Source of the DNA: Maratus speciosus
Taxonomy: Eukaryota > Arthropoda > Arachnida > Araneae > Salticidae
Assembly: GCA_963932465.1 (NCBI GenBank)
Contig: OZ010786.1
Location: 533,265,073-533,329,072, forward strand
Length of the DNA stretch: 64,000 bases
Reading direction: 5' to 3'
Shown: one piece after another, positions 22,150 through 33,967 of the stretch
Layout: each line of letters opens with the position of its first letter
Position numbering within the stretch: position 1 is the first letter of the stretch
The notes under the pieces: generated by a model
Databases searched by the model: none
The model's input: only the letters and a program-made list of their open reading frames with translations
What the model was told of the DNA's origin: nothing
Translations under genes and position numbers: made by a program

Positions 22150-22510
22150 TATTTTCCTGTGACAGATTGGATTTTACGATTTCCCCCCGTTTAATGTTAT
22201 TATGCATTCTTTTTAAAAAAAAAATATTAATATCCAATAACTATTTTTCAAAGGTAATATTCAATTATCAGTTAATGTGACATATTTAGCAGTTTTTCAG
22301 CCGCAATCGGTCGACAAATTTCACATTTTTTAGTCCCACCGACTGAATAATCTTGTGATTTGTGTCTCACAATTGATTGATGAATTTCACGATTTATTTC
22401 TACAACAGATTGGCAAATTTTACAATATTTTAAAGTAGCTGACTGAAGAATTGTTCTTTTTTTTCAGTAATGGACTGAGGAATTTTATAAATTTTTTCGA
22501 TGAGTGAGTC
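22150..22510. repeat. degenerate ~45-50-bp minisatellite
   Basis: Repeated segments read like GACTGAxGAATTTTACGATTTT: AGATTGGATTTTACGATTTC, GGTCGACAAATTTCACATTT, TTGATTGATGAATTTCACGA, AGATTGGCAAATTTTACAAT and GGACTGAGGAATTTTATAAA. Units are diverged and spacing varies. Confidence 0.55.
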
Positions 22511-22809
22511 ATCTTTCAATATTATTATCTTGAGTAAAGTCATTTGTACAATTTCTTAAATTCTTTCTTTTTTCACAATGTAACCATAATAATTGAATAA
22601 ATCATCCATGAGCAAATATTTTTCTTTGATTATTATAGTCGTTGCATGCATGATATAATTTTATGCACAGAATGCAAATAAATTGAGATGTGAAAAAAAA
22701 AATATTTAATTAGATTTTAGTGCTGATTTTTACATACAGAAAAAATAAAATTAATTTTTTATATATGTACATATTTTGTAATAAATTTTTAAAAGGCTAC
22801 AGTGAAACT

Positions 22810-22854
<45 letters not shown>

Positions 22855-22856
22855 TG
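22511..22856. other. no gene seen; poly-A tract
   Basis: AT-rich DNA ending in an A-run of about 41 bases (22812-22852), directly next to the palindromic element at 22857. Confidence 0.6.
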
Positions 22857-23074
22857 CAGTTGGAAGACTGAGGTGATTTGGCACAAATCCCTCTAATTCT
22901 TTTGAAGTCGACATAACAACAAATTTACTGGGTTGAGTGTGTAATTATTAACTACAAATTTACTGCAGTAAGAGTATAGTTATCTACTACACACTTACTG
23001 CGGTTAATTTATAGTTATGTCGACTTCAAAAACACTGCAGGGATTTATGCCAAATCACCACAGTCTTCCAACTG
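22857..23074. mobile_element. fold-back MITE with long inverted ends
   Basis: The ends CAGTTGGAAGACTGAGGTGA and the inverse ...CACAGTCTTCCAACTG begin arms of about 70 bp that run through TTTGGCACAAATCCCT and TTTTGAAGTCGACATAAC. The centre has short repeats of ACTACAAATTTACTGCAGT type. It follows a long A-run directly, and no flanking duplication can be read. Confidence 0.8.
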
Positions 23075-23295
23075 AATTTTTTTAAATGTTTTAGCTGGGT
23101 ATAAATATGAACAATCTGAAATAGTGACAATAATATTTCCAATTTAATTATTTAAATAGATACCTTTCTTGAATATATAATAAAATATACACAGCATAAA
23201 AATATATCATGAAATGTTATTACTCAATTCTGTAATTGTTTGAAATACATCAAAAATCAAAATGGTCAGAGACAACTGTTTTTTCAAACTGATAT

Positions 23296-24177
23296 ACAAT
23301 AATACCTCGACTAATGTCAGCAATTCATTCCAAGACTAGCGACGTAAGTAAAAAATAACGTAACTCGAGGTACATTTATGTAAACAAAAAAGGACAAGTA
23401 ATAAAAATTCTTCAAAATCTAATTAGCATATTCTATTGTATCTAGGGATTATGTTACGTGCATTTAATATTAGCAAAAAAAAAATGCTTTTTCCAATACC
23501 AGAATTTTGAATAAATCAATAAGTTGGTAACTTACAATTCATTGCTCTTCTAGCTGTCCCATTCTGAGAATGCGGAAAAATAACGCGTTTAAATAATGTT
23601 GTTTAACCCTAGATCTACCGGGAATTTTATTCAAGTTTTAATAAAACGTTCTACACCAGAATTTTTATTTAAAACTATTTAACTTATTTATTTACCTTAT
23701 TTTTGTCTGGTTTATATACTTAGTTTATTTTAAAGAAATTTCTGGTTTGAATGAATATTTTGTATGTACCTGTCGGGTCCAATGGACCCGTCTGGTAGAC
23801 GGAGGGTTAAACAGACAATTTTTTTTTTTACTTTTAGAAGCTCTTTGCAACAGGAGAGTGAGTTGTCTAAGATTTTTCTAATGACATTTTTTTATAAAAA
23901 CATTTATAATGATCACTTATAAACAGATTAAGTAAAATAATGCTATAAAGTGATAAAATATCATTTATTAAGATTGACGATCGTTTCGCGGCACCAACGG
24001 CCACCAAATTTGTGTGTCAATATCACTTGTCTGTCCTGGGAAAGTTTCCCTTCATAGAAAGAAATGTCTTCAAAAAAGTTCAAACTATCTCTTAATTAAG
24101 GGAATTTTTTTTTTCAGGCCAGTCGACGTAAATTCTGAGTGACCTAAGTCGAGGGGACGTAATTCGGGCTACTATTG
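23296..24177. mobile_element. pogo/Tigger-like MITE, TA-flanked, carrying a TTAA element
   Basis: The left end is CAATAATACCTCGACTAATG, then CAGCAATTCATTCCAAGAC. The right end is the inverse of CAATAGTAGCCCGAATTACG, with CTAAGTCGAGGGGACGTAATTC just inside. TA lies at both borders. An ACCTCGA... subterminal motif of this kind is common in pogo/Tigger-type elements, which target TA. No coding region remains. Confidence 0.6.
23607..23806. mobile_element. piggyBac-like MITE, 200 bp, TTAA target
   Basis: TTAA flanks both ends (23603-23606 and 23807-23810). The left end is CCCTAGATCTACCGGGAAT. The right end is the inverse of CCCTCCGTCTACCAGACGGG and contains GGGTCCAATGGACCC, a short palindrome. 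CCC tips with a TTAA duplication fit piggyBac. Confidence 0.8.
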
Positions 24178-25078
24178 TAATTTTATAATATAATATATTT
24201 TCCACAACTATGTACAATATTTTTCCCATTCTGGATCGATTAACTTCTGCCAGTGATTGCTTTCTCAACATAACTATTGCAACTTGTGTAATGTTTCTAT
24301 TTGTAATTTCTCCAAACGCAGACAGAATTTGGTACTCGCACTTTGTCTTACAAGAGTCAGTTCTACTTTCGACGAATTCGAACGACTAGAGATAAATAAA
24401 TCGTACATTCTTGATAATCTCTTAACAGCTTCAGCACTACCTCACGTTATATGTTCATGTACGGCATAGTAGAATAGATTCCTTCTATTTTAATCAGCGA
24501 GAGTGATCTGCATATCCTGTGAAAAATTTTATCATCATAATATTATGAAAAACGAAATTACAATATACAAGGCTAACAAAAAATAATTTAGCCTGAACAC
24601 TTTTATTTGAGCCAAAAATGCTATAGAAAGTGCGAATAATAAGATTTTCTGCCTTAGAGTGTTTAAAAATTTCTATCCTTAATTTGATATTTGATAAACA
24701 TTTACTAGACACAAATTGGATTTAAACACATGAATCGTTTATGTATACAGGTCATTGTAGTTGCGTTCGCTTCCATTAGATAAATTCCGTATTCGCTAGA
24801 AAATTTACAATATTTTGGGAAGATTTTTAGATGGCGGGTACAGAATATTTTTGTACAGATGATAAAAACATCACGGACAACGTTATGTCCAACCAAATAA
24901 AATCAATGTGTAAAAGTTCATCCATAGATGTGGTGTCATTTTGTAAAATAATTAAATAATCACCATAATCACAGTCCTGTTTAGATATTTTAATTTTTAA
25001 TTTAATTAAAATATGCAAATAATGAAATATATAAAAATAATAAAAGAACTGGACATTTACATCATAAAAAGTTACATA
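24178..25078. other. no gene recognised
   Basis: Short frames on both strands (the longest about 70 codons) overlap and have no recognisable motifs. No terminal repeats were seen. Confidence 0.5.
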
Positions 25079-25417
25079 TAAACGTGAAAATAAACATCAC
25101 AAGTTTAATAAACGGTGTATAAACAGTTGCAAAATAAAAAAAAAAACTATACAAATAATTAAAATACAATTAAAATATTCAACGTTTTGGTCATCATCTG
25201 TGACGTTCATCAGGAAAACGTTGTCATAATGCCTTCTAAATATTTTGCTCTGTTTTTAGAAGACATTATGACAACGTTTTCCCGATGAAGGTCACATATG
25301 ATGACCGAAACGTTGAATATTTTAACTGTATTTTAATGTATGTATAGCTTTTAGACTTTGCAGCAGTTTATTCACCGTTTAGTAAACTTGGGATGTTTAT
25401 TTTCGCGTTTATATGTA
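25079..25417. repeat. large inverted pair with Penelope-like hammerhead-type motifs
   Basis: The left and right arms, about 150 bp each, are inverted copies. They run from TAAACGTGAAAATAAACATC through AAAATATTCAACGTTTTGG and CATCAGGAAAACGTTGTCAT to a short centre. The right arm (plus) contains CCGATGA, AGGTC-loop-GACC, then GAAACGTTG. The left arm read on the minus strand has CTGATGA, ACGTC-loop-GACC, AAAACGTTG. The CTGATGA ... GAAAC layout with a palindromic ACGT is typical of Penelope-like retroelement 3' regions and of hammerhead ribozyme cores. The arms may be two head-to-head truncated copies. Confidence 0.6.
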
Positions 25418-25818
25418 TATATAAATATTTGCTAATACTTTTTCATATTATGCTTCCCTCATAATTTTCTAGAACTCTAATTTTAGGATTATTACAGATT
25501 TTCTTTTAATTAAAAAAATACCAGTTTTAGAACCAAGGTACGACACCCAGATTGTACCATGGGCCACGTCTCCTTTTTCTATGAAAAATAAAAAATAAAT
25601 GTTGAAAAATTTTAGTGATATATTTGAAATAACTTTTAAAAGTATATTTTATAACATATTTGTCAGATATACCTGTTTAAAGTAGTATAAAAAAAGGTTT
25701 AATCTATATATATTAAGTATATAAAAAAAGGTTTAATCTAATTTGAGGAGGGAGGCCAGATAATTCCAACCACGATATGAATTGCATTTAAATATTTTAT
25801 TGTAATTATATATATATA
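25418..25818. other. no gene; local tandem AAAAAAGGTTTAATCTA
   Basis: TATAAAAAAAGGTTTAATCT is repeated at about 25687 and 25721. The rest is AT-rich spacer up to the Helitron 3' end. Confidence 0.5.
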
Positions 25819-27122
25819 CTAGCAGCCTAACGCCCGCTACGCTGGTCAGTTTTTCTAAAGAAACCTTGAATCAAACGAAATATATCTGTAAATTTGATCA
25901 TGCGTTTTAAAGCAATATGGACATTTACCTGGGATGCCCAAACAATATGAACGTTATTACGCTATTATATCTTTTGAGCCATACTGAATTTAGGCTGTTA
26001 AGGTCCAACTTCTTTCGTTGATCATTTAGCGTAGTATTCGGTGAAGAACGATAGAACAAGATGTAATATACTGAAAGGATTCATGAAAAATTATCAATGC
26101 AAGTCTCATCAGAATCTGTTAATCGGACATACTGAAAAGGCTAATCGTTCATAATTTGGTTCGCCTGCTTCTAAAACATTCAGCCTTAATTCTACAATCA
26201 AGCAACCTGACGACCAGGCAACACCAAGCGAATGATATGTGCTTTATACTAAAACATTTACTGAAAAATTAACTAACCGAGAAAGTTCCATCGACATCCA
26301 CTGAGCAGGATTTTTTAAACTGGAAAACGTACCGAAACATTTCATAAAAATAATATAATTAACAGTTTAAATCCCGTGAAAATTCATTCAGCGGAACATT
26401 AAAAAAAGCCAATCTTTCGAAATTGGGTTCATCTGATTTAGATCTTTACGCATAATTATATAATTAAGCAACGTAGAAAATTATATTTTATACTAACATC
26501 TTTTCTGTAAATTATCTAACTAACAATGTAAGCGCCATCAAAATCAATTCAGTAGAAGTAGATTTAAAAGAGGCCGGAATGAAATTTCTCTTTGCATTTT
26601 ATATACATTGAGATAGTTAAATATAGCTATCATAATCGCGTTAACCTGATTATATAGAACTCTCAGGGATGTAGGGGTAGGTATACGTCGCATCATTTCT
26701 GGATTTTTAAAGAAACTCTGCACAACTTCCATAACTATAGCATTCTAGTATACGTCCTTTGTCTGTAGCGTATTATCCTCCAATTTTCTTTACTATACCA
26801 CAGATAACTTTTTCCGCATAGCTTCGTAACTAAACAATTTTGAACGATATGATAAATATTGAAAAGAACCCCTGAAATATTATCTAGCTAACTGTGCAAC
26901 TGTCATTAAAATCAATTCAGTAAAACTTGAAATCTTTCCTAATCGAGTTCACCTAATTTTAGAACTCCAGTAACAATTACTAAGCAACTTGGAACGATGG
27001 TTTTTAGATTAAACTATTTATAAACCATATTTACTATCTAATAGTGTAAGTTCTGCAAAATTATGTTCAGTAGAATCTGAGTTATAATCAATGGGAATGA
27101 AATAGGAATTTACGCTTTACAT
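25819..27122 (-). repeat. direct repeat of Helitron 3' segment, first unit
   Basis: From the CTAG end inward, TTTTCTAAAGAAACCTTGAA and TCAAACGAAATATATCTGTA match TTTCTCCAAGCGAAACATTA and TCAAACGAAATATATCGGTG at 27150-27210 in the same order and orientation. The region from 25819 thus resembles the region from 27125 over several hundred bases, spaced about 1.3 kb. Confidence 0.7.
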
Positions 27123-27653
27123 ATAGTAATAGAAGCCTTCGCCCGCTACTCTGGTTGGTTTCTCCAAGCGAAACATTAATCAAACGAAATATATCGGTGT
27201 ATTTGATCTTGTGTTTTATAGCAATAAATATATTTATCTCTAATGATAATACGCGTTGCTGAAAACAACATGAAATCCATTACGGTTTTATAACTTCTAA
27301 TGTCTCAGACAAAATTTGGACTGTTATGAAGAAAATCTTTAAGTTGATTATTTATAACTCAATATAAAAAAGAACGGAAAACAATATGTAGCATATTAAA
27401 ATCATCCCTGAAAATTAAAAAGTGCAAATCCCATCAAAATCCGTTCAGTAAAACCTTCTAATAAGACAAATTTTTCATAATGGGGTTCACCAGATAATAC
27501 AACATTCAGCTATAATTCTATAGCAAAGGAATGTAGAACAATATGTCTTATATACTAAAACCTTTCCGGAAAAAATATCTAACAACAGTGCTAATTAACT
27601 CAGTAGAACCTTTTAGAAAGGCTAATATTTCCAAAATAGGGTTCACTGATTAA

Positions 27654-28609
27654 CCCTTTGAGCTCCGGGTTATTAAAATTTTAAAAATATGCTAGAAAAA
27701 CACTTAAAATGTGATTAGGGGACTGTCTGAAATTGAACCATGTGATTAAAAAAATTTTTAAATACCCCCTTTAGGCTGGGGGACGTGGGACGTTTTTCCA
27801 CCATCAGAGCTCTAGAGCATTCATTTCAACACGCTAATACAAGAAATGACACCGCAAAGTTATTCTAAAATTACTATAATTGCTGAAATTTTAACATATT
27901 TTAAGCAGTTACATTGTTTAAACAAATTCTAAGACTATTAAAATATTTTAAAAATTTATTAAATGAGAAAATTCAAAATTTAAATTTTTTTAAATCATAA
28001 TATAAAAATATAAACTAATCAAATTTATAGATGAAACAGGTGTTAAAAATATTTAGTTTTTGTTTAGAAATATTTAAAACATAATAAACTCGTCAATCTG
28101 CTGAATTAAACACAAATTTAAATTCCTTGGAATTAAATTATAAGCATCTAAATTTTGGTTCTGAAACACTGTCTGGTATGTAATTTTAGTGCTGCCATCT
28201 AGTGACAAAGCACATTTTTGTAGTCCTTAGAGCTCTGCTGGTAGAAAATTCTACCATTACTTATTTCTATCCCCTGTAATTATTTAAATTTTCAGTTTAG
28301 TGATTTGCATGCAATTATTATTAAATGTTTGATGTGTCCAAGAGAAAAAAATGTTATCTCCTTTGAAAAATATTTCTTAATAATGCTTGAAAAATACAAA
28401 ATTTCTAAACCTTCAAAATTGGAGTGTTTTTAAGGTCGCATTAAAAACCTACTAGATATTTGCAGAGAATAGTGCTGCCATCTAGATTTTAAGAAGACAA
28501 GTAAAATCTACAAATCCCAGTTTTTGCTTTTAAAATGGAGAGTTTTTGAAGGAAATTAATAGATTTTGATTTTATGTGGGTGAAAATTCACCCGGCAGAG
28601 CTCAAAGGG
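27654..28609. mobile_element. piggyBac-like MITE, 956 bp, TTAA target
   Basis: TTAA lies on both sides (27650-27653, 28610-28613). The tips are CCCTTTGAGCTCCGGG and the inverse CCCGGCAGAGCTCAAAGGG. The flanking Helitron block reads GGGTTCACTGAT | AGAACTTTAGCACATAATTC, equal to intact blocks elsewhere in the region. Inside, ATCTAGTGACAAAGCAC and GCTGCCATCTAGATTTTAAG sit near the two ends. No transposase is present. Confidence 0.88.
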
Positions 28610-29555
28610 TTAAAGAACTTTAGCACATAATTCTATAACTGAGCAACGTAGAGTAATATGTGTTATATATTAAACACTTTCTTGAAAATTTATCTAACAA
28701 TGAAAATCTTCTCAAAATTCATTCAAATGAACTCAAGTTATAAGCGGTCGGACAGATATTGCCCTTTTTATTTTATATTTGAAGTTGATAGTTAAATATA
28801 TCTTTCATAATCAAGTTAACGTGATTGTGGAATTTTTAGGAATGTAGCATAGACTATACGCCGTACACCATCTGGTGTTTTTTAGAAACTCTGCATAGCT
28901 ATAACGTATATACTCTCTAATATATACCCTCTGCCTATAGATTTTATTCTACTTTTTTTTCAACTACACCACTGAGAACTTTGGGTTCACCTAGTTTTGG
29001 AACTTTCTCTTGTAATCTAATTTTCTGCAATCTGATTTGTTGCCAAGTTTGTGCTTCAGAAAAACAATAACCCAGAAGAACACTTCTCTACGGAGAAGTA
29101 CCAACCATCCACAAAAAATAATCTAACTAACAGTGTAAGTCCCATCCAAATAAATCCAGCAAAACTCAAATTATAAACAGGTGGAAGGATAAGCAAATTT
29201 GCATTTTAATACATGCTTTACACTAATGTCATTGAAAAAGATGAAAAGTAAAACAATAGGGAAAAAATGAAATTCAACAAATTACAACGACCATTTGGAA
29301 AATGATTTTTTCAAAGACTAAAATTTAAGACATAAAAAATAGCACGGAGTTGATCCTACATTACGAACGCCATGAATTAAACATTAATAGCGTTATTACA
29401 CGTAAAAGTTGCAAGCGACAGAAATCGCCTGCGACTCGTACATATTATCCACCTGAAACTTAAGTATTATCCAGGCATTTCATTGGCTGTTCGGGAAAAG
29501 GCTTTTCCATCGTCAGATTCCCAAGAAATCTGACGGTCAATTTTAAATGAAATTT

Positions 29556-29770
29556 ATTTCTTAAACTTCTAAACATCCCACAATATTACTTTTTATATCG
29601 TCGTATAGAGAAAAAAAATGTACTTTTAAATGCAATTCGTTTGAAAGCTGTATCTCAATTTGTTTCTGAGTTACTATTATTTTTTTGTAATTTTTATTAC
29701 TTTTTTGTCATAGTGGCAACACTCTGTTGTCCATCTCTGCTGAAAGTAAAGGGAAATACATATTACTGTA
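29556..29770 (+). mobile_element. Helitron family 2 internal fragment
   Basis: It matches 10105-10360 in the same orientation: TTAAACTTCTAAACATCxCA, GCAATTCGTTTGAAAGCTGTATCTCAATTT and a final GTGGCAACACT...CTGCTGAAAGTAAAGGG. It has neither terminus. Confidence 0.7.
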
Positions 29771-30099
29771 TAGGCCAATCAGAATACGAATAAATTGCAG
29801 ATTAGACCAATAAAAAGCTTCAGATATGCTTTTGATTTCCTACCCTGACCAGGACAATAACCATTTTTCCAAATGGTTAATAATGCCATAACTTAAAACA
29901 AAGAATTTTTTTTAAATTTACATACGCGAAATGTAACTACTGCTATTGGCAATTTTAAAAATGCTAATGGCGATATTTACATACGGATACGGCTGACATA
30001 AAAGTACCCATTTTTCCTTCTTATCCAGGAGCAAGTGATAAATCGCGATGCATTATTTCAATTCTAATTTCTTACATTAAAAAAAGTAATACTTACGCA

Positions 30100-30370
30100 T
30101 TATTCGGACCATGAGATAGATCGCCAAAAATGGTTGACAATTGCCAATCTTGTTTATCGTTTGCCAATGGACTTTACCCACGAATGGCAACAACCACGCC
30201 GCTGCAGGGAAAAACTCTCCGAAAAAGACTGTTTATTGGACGAAGGGGGAGCAGTGTTCAAACGTTTTTCACGTCTATTGGTGTTTTTCTTCTGCTTACC
30301 CGCAGCTGACGTCACATTAGTAAAGTCCATTGCGTTCAAAAAAGTAATTTAACACTCTTAAATACATAAT
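30100..30370. other. GC-richer stretch, unassigned
   Basis: This stretch is less AT-rich than its surroundings and has short open frames on both strands (about 60-72 codons). It contains CCACGCCGCTGCAGGG and CAGCTGACGTCAC. Neither frame has a motif I recognise. It may be Helitron-captured sequence or a decayed exon. Confidence 0.35.
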
Positions 30371-31231
30371 CTTGTTAAAAATGGCAAATTGTTTTAAGTA
30401 AATAAATAAATAATATATATAACATAAAACTACATACTATAAACTATAATAAATAAAAATTATAATAAAATTAATTTAAAACTATACTAAATAAACTATC
30501 AAATGGACAAAAAATAAGGGTTGCTGTAATTAATGTAATTGCCATGCTTGGCGCAGTTGAATCTGACATGGTCTGGATGTAAGTACCACAAAATTTTTAA
30601 AGTCGTACAAACATTGCTTTCATTTTTTTTTTAAATATTTTCGTTTTATAATGTTAATTTCTAAGTGGATCGCCTCCTTGTATTTTAAATAAATCCAATA
30701 TTTTTTCTCTTTTTTTTAAGGCGTTTGTACTTATTTATTTTTTTTCAAACTCATATAGCCGGTTCAATTCTTTAATCAAAAGTTTTAACAAAAAGATTTA
30801 ATTTGAATTTCTTCCGTTGCTACAGTAATGGGTGTATAAGATGAATGAATATGGATGAATTATCCCTTATAATGTTAGATATTTCGAGGTTTTGGCTCCA
30901 AAGACATCGCCAAATTAGAAATATATGAAATATCTCGCGAACTATTGGACTTAAAAGAATTTAGTTGGTACCATTCTATTCAGCATACAAAAATACACCA
31001 AAATATGTTATCAGTTGAAAAATAGCTATGAAATCAGATTTTTAAGGATTTTTTTTAAAGTTCGTTCGATTTTTTACCCCCATTAGGGGTGGAATTTTAG
31101 AAATTCCTTTCTTAGCGGCACTCTATGTCATAAGAAAAAATTTTACCCCAAATTTCAAGACTTTAGGTTCAGTAGTTTGGGCTGCGCGTTGATTAATACA
31201 AAATTCAGACTTTCTTTTATATATATATAGA

Positions 31232-33397
31232 TATATATATAATTTTATACTTTTTTATCACGATGCAAAATCACCAAAACAAACTGTTGCACTGAAAAAA
31301 AACTAAGGTTATTTTTCAGAAACTGATACTACTATATAAGGAGATACTTAAAGTTTTCTTCTGTATCTTTCAATACGTCTACGTTCTGGCAAAATGGTAA
31401 CGATTTGTTCGCAACTGATTCAAAAACCTATTTTTCTCAGGTATGAATTCTTTTCTAATGCTATTAAATCGTTTCATAGACACAACAATAATTTCTTCTT
31501 CATAATTGTCATCATTTATGCATATTTTCTGTACACAAGTAGTGTAGTAGATACAGTGTTGAGTTTTAAATTCATTCCATTAATCATACAAGTACAAACT
31601 TTTCTGAAATATCATTCCCATTTGTTTGCTTTTAAACAGAATAATATGTGATTGTGTTATACAAGGTGATTGTACAAGATACAGCAGTTCAAGGTATAAA
31701 AATTGAAAATTAATGCAACCATTCTGTAATTAGGCTTAACATGATTTGAAACTCGTATTCAAAGTTAACTATAAATACTCTTTTATGTATAACATTGGAT
31801 TTAATACAAATGCCTCTTAATAACGAGATATAATGAAAAGTTACAGTTTTAACAAGTTTGCTGTTGGGTGATCAAATAATTTCTGTGCTGACATGTGCTG
31901 TCTATATTAAAAAGTCAAATTGCTAAGTGATATCTTGTTGGATATCTCAAAACTGAATTGATTTGTTTTACACAAAACCAATAGACAGAGCTAAACATTG
32001 TGCAGGTCCAAGGTATATATATGCTCAAAGTATACAAAACTTTCCTCTTTTCTAGGAAATTTTCAATGCAAATTAGAGCGAAAAACATAGTTAACTTAAC
32101 ATTACGTAGACGAAGTATCTCTAATACAAAATTATTGCGGTATATCGCATTTAACATAAGAGTCCGCAAGATTTGCATTTCTTAAAACTTTGGCAAAATT
32201 TCTGTAGTGTAAAAATAATTTAAGAAAATTAATTTTTCGATCGTTATTTGATTGTGACTTTTATTATCAGGTAAAATAATATCAATACAAATGTGTGTCT
32301 TCTACAACAGACGTTGACGTTTATAACTTCAATTTTACTAGTTTAAATTTTAATCTATTGTTTGCAACTTTAATGATAGTTCTATAAGTTAAACATTAAA
32401 TATGCATAATTGTTCAATATTAATCAATCTACTATACATAAATTCTCAAAATTTCAGCGTATGTTATTAAAGGAAATTATTTAAAAAAATTTAACTCTCT
32501 CAATATTTGTATTGTTTTAACTTATTCTTCTGCTAAATAAAATTTAAAATACTAGTGCACATGTCTGTTTATCATATTTTTGAGTCAAAATTTAGAAAGA
32601 AAATAATTACTATATTATTATCTTTTAAAAAAAAGAGAAATAATTAAAAATGAATTTTATTTCTGTTACATTTTACTTCTTTTACTTTTTTATCATAATG
32701 CAATAAGATGAGAAAACTGGAACGATCAAATGAAACATGTTCGGAAGTGTTAAAAGGAAATGCAAATGTCGCTAAAGCTTATTCATTCTTCATCTGATTT
32801 CTTTTTATTTTGCACGACACAAATTGTAGTAAAGAGGTCCTTGTTTCCCCTGAGAAAATATAAGCTTTTTTTGTACCAATCTATTACTTAAAAAGTGACG
32901 TTTTGGTTTACTTATACAAATATTTTTGTCATAGAAAACGTATTTTTGTTAAATAAATAGTCAAAGAATCTCAGAGGGAACATTTTACAGATAATGTTTT
33001 CAATGAATATTAAAACAATACTGTAAGAAAATTGTTATGAAATAATCGATGTATTTTCCCCTTTTTATTAGTAACAATTTTAATATTAGTGGAAAAGTGT
33101 TTGTGAATTGGGTTTGTCTGTCCGTCTCTCTGCCCCTCTGTCTGTGCTCTAAACCCCTTAAATATACTTGGATTCCGAAGTAGTTCATACAAATAGTTTA
33201 GAAGATTAATTTTGGCATATGTTGTATTAAAAATGAAGTGTATAGAATTTATAATTCATTTACAGTACGACGAGAGGCATACTGTATAATTAATGTATTA
33301 TAAAAAATGTTGTGTACTATAAGCAATCTTTCATCTTATTAAAGGTGCATGTTTTGTTAGAGTATTGTCACCGTGTTTGATGGTGTTCCATAATATA
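31232..33397. other. 2.2 kb without recognised gene or element
   Basis: AT-rich DNA. Frames of 60-87 codons on both strands are compositionally ordinary and lack motifs. A pyrimidine-rich patch (TCTGTCCGTCTCTCTGCCCC) lies near 33116. Confidence 0.5.
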
Positions 33398-33967
33398 CAG
33401 GGGTAGGACACAAATTTGGAAACACCTAAAAAATATATTATCATGTCCTGAAAATCCCTTCTTACGGAGCTGCCTTCTTATTTTTTTTGGCTGACAGGCT
33501 TTATGAGCTCTAAATTTAGTTCAGTAGTGACTTTTGCAGCTGTCGTCTTCTTATTTTTCGTCACAATCAACTTTAATATCCATCTGTCCCCTTCATCCGA
33601 CACACACGTTTCTCGGCATGGTGAAATAACGGCTGATATTCTTCTCTTTTCCAGTATACGGTATAAATCTTCGATACGGTACCTCTTGAAACATTAAAAA
33701 CTTCGGCTACCTTGGTAATGGAAGCACCCACCATATGAGCACAAACGATTTGTTGAAGTTCGAATTCACTTAGCTCAGACACAAAGCGTTCAGAACTACA
33801 CAGAACACTGTTCTGACAACGACTGGCACTTGTAAGGTATTGAGGATATTGTACAGGTGGCGTTAATGGGATAATACAACAGCGCCACCTACAGGATTAG
33901 GTAGAACCAACATTTACGTTCAAGCATGCGTTTCACGAGGTGTTTACATATTTTTGTCCAACAACTA
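33398..33967 (-). mobile_element. internally deleted Tc1 element, 570 bp
   Basis: The left end is TA|CAGGGGTAGGACACAAATTT, then GGAAACACCT. The right end is the inverse of GTTGGACAAAAATATGTAAA, then CACCT, next to TA. These are Tc1-type ends. The minus strand still encodes the N-terminal part of the transposase. Confidence 0.85.
33573..33782 (-). pseudogene. Tc1 transposase N-terminal fragment
   Basis: The 69-codon minus-strand frame starts MSELSEFELQQIVCAHMVGA and continues SITKVAEVFNVSRGTVSKIY. This is the helix-turn-helix DNA-binding part of Tc1-family transposases (LSEFER..IV...xGxSxxxVAxxxxVSxxTVSKVY). The rest of the gene, including the DDE core, is gone. The frame ends in sequence between HTH and right end. 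In the element it would bind the inverted ends. It cannot catalyse transposition, but in principle it could still bind. Confidence 0.8.

Larger units (their letters stand above)
25819..31231 (-). mobile_element. 5.4-kb Helitron region (minus) with repeated internal blocks
   Basis: The minus-strand 5' end at 31231 is A|TCTATATATATATAAAAGAA followed by GTCTGAATTTTG. The 3' end at 25819 has AGCGGGCGTTAGGCTGCTAG before T, a hairpin plus CTAG. A second, decayed 3' end of the same type (AGCGGGCGAAGGCTTCTA) lies at about 27125. Between 26100 and 29200 there are diverged blocks of GGGTTCACCTGATTTTAGAA, AATTCTATAATTGAGCAACG, CATCAAAATCCATTCAG type. No Rep/Hel protein motif was found in any frame. A piggyBac-like MITE is nested at 27654-28609. 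A Helitron family 2 fragment lies at 29556-29770. Whether this is one long insertion or a stack of copies cannot be settled by eye. Confidence 0.65.

Noticed and set aside
30134..30352. Overlapping 72- and 61-codon frames as a host exon
   Set aside because: Both strands are open because of local composition. No conserved motif, and the block lies within a Helitron region.
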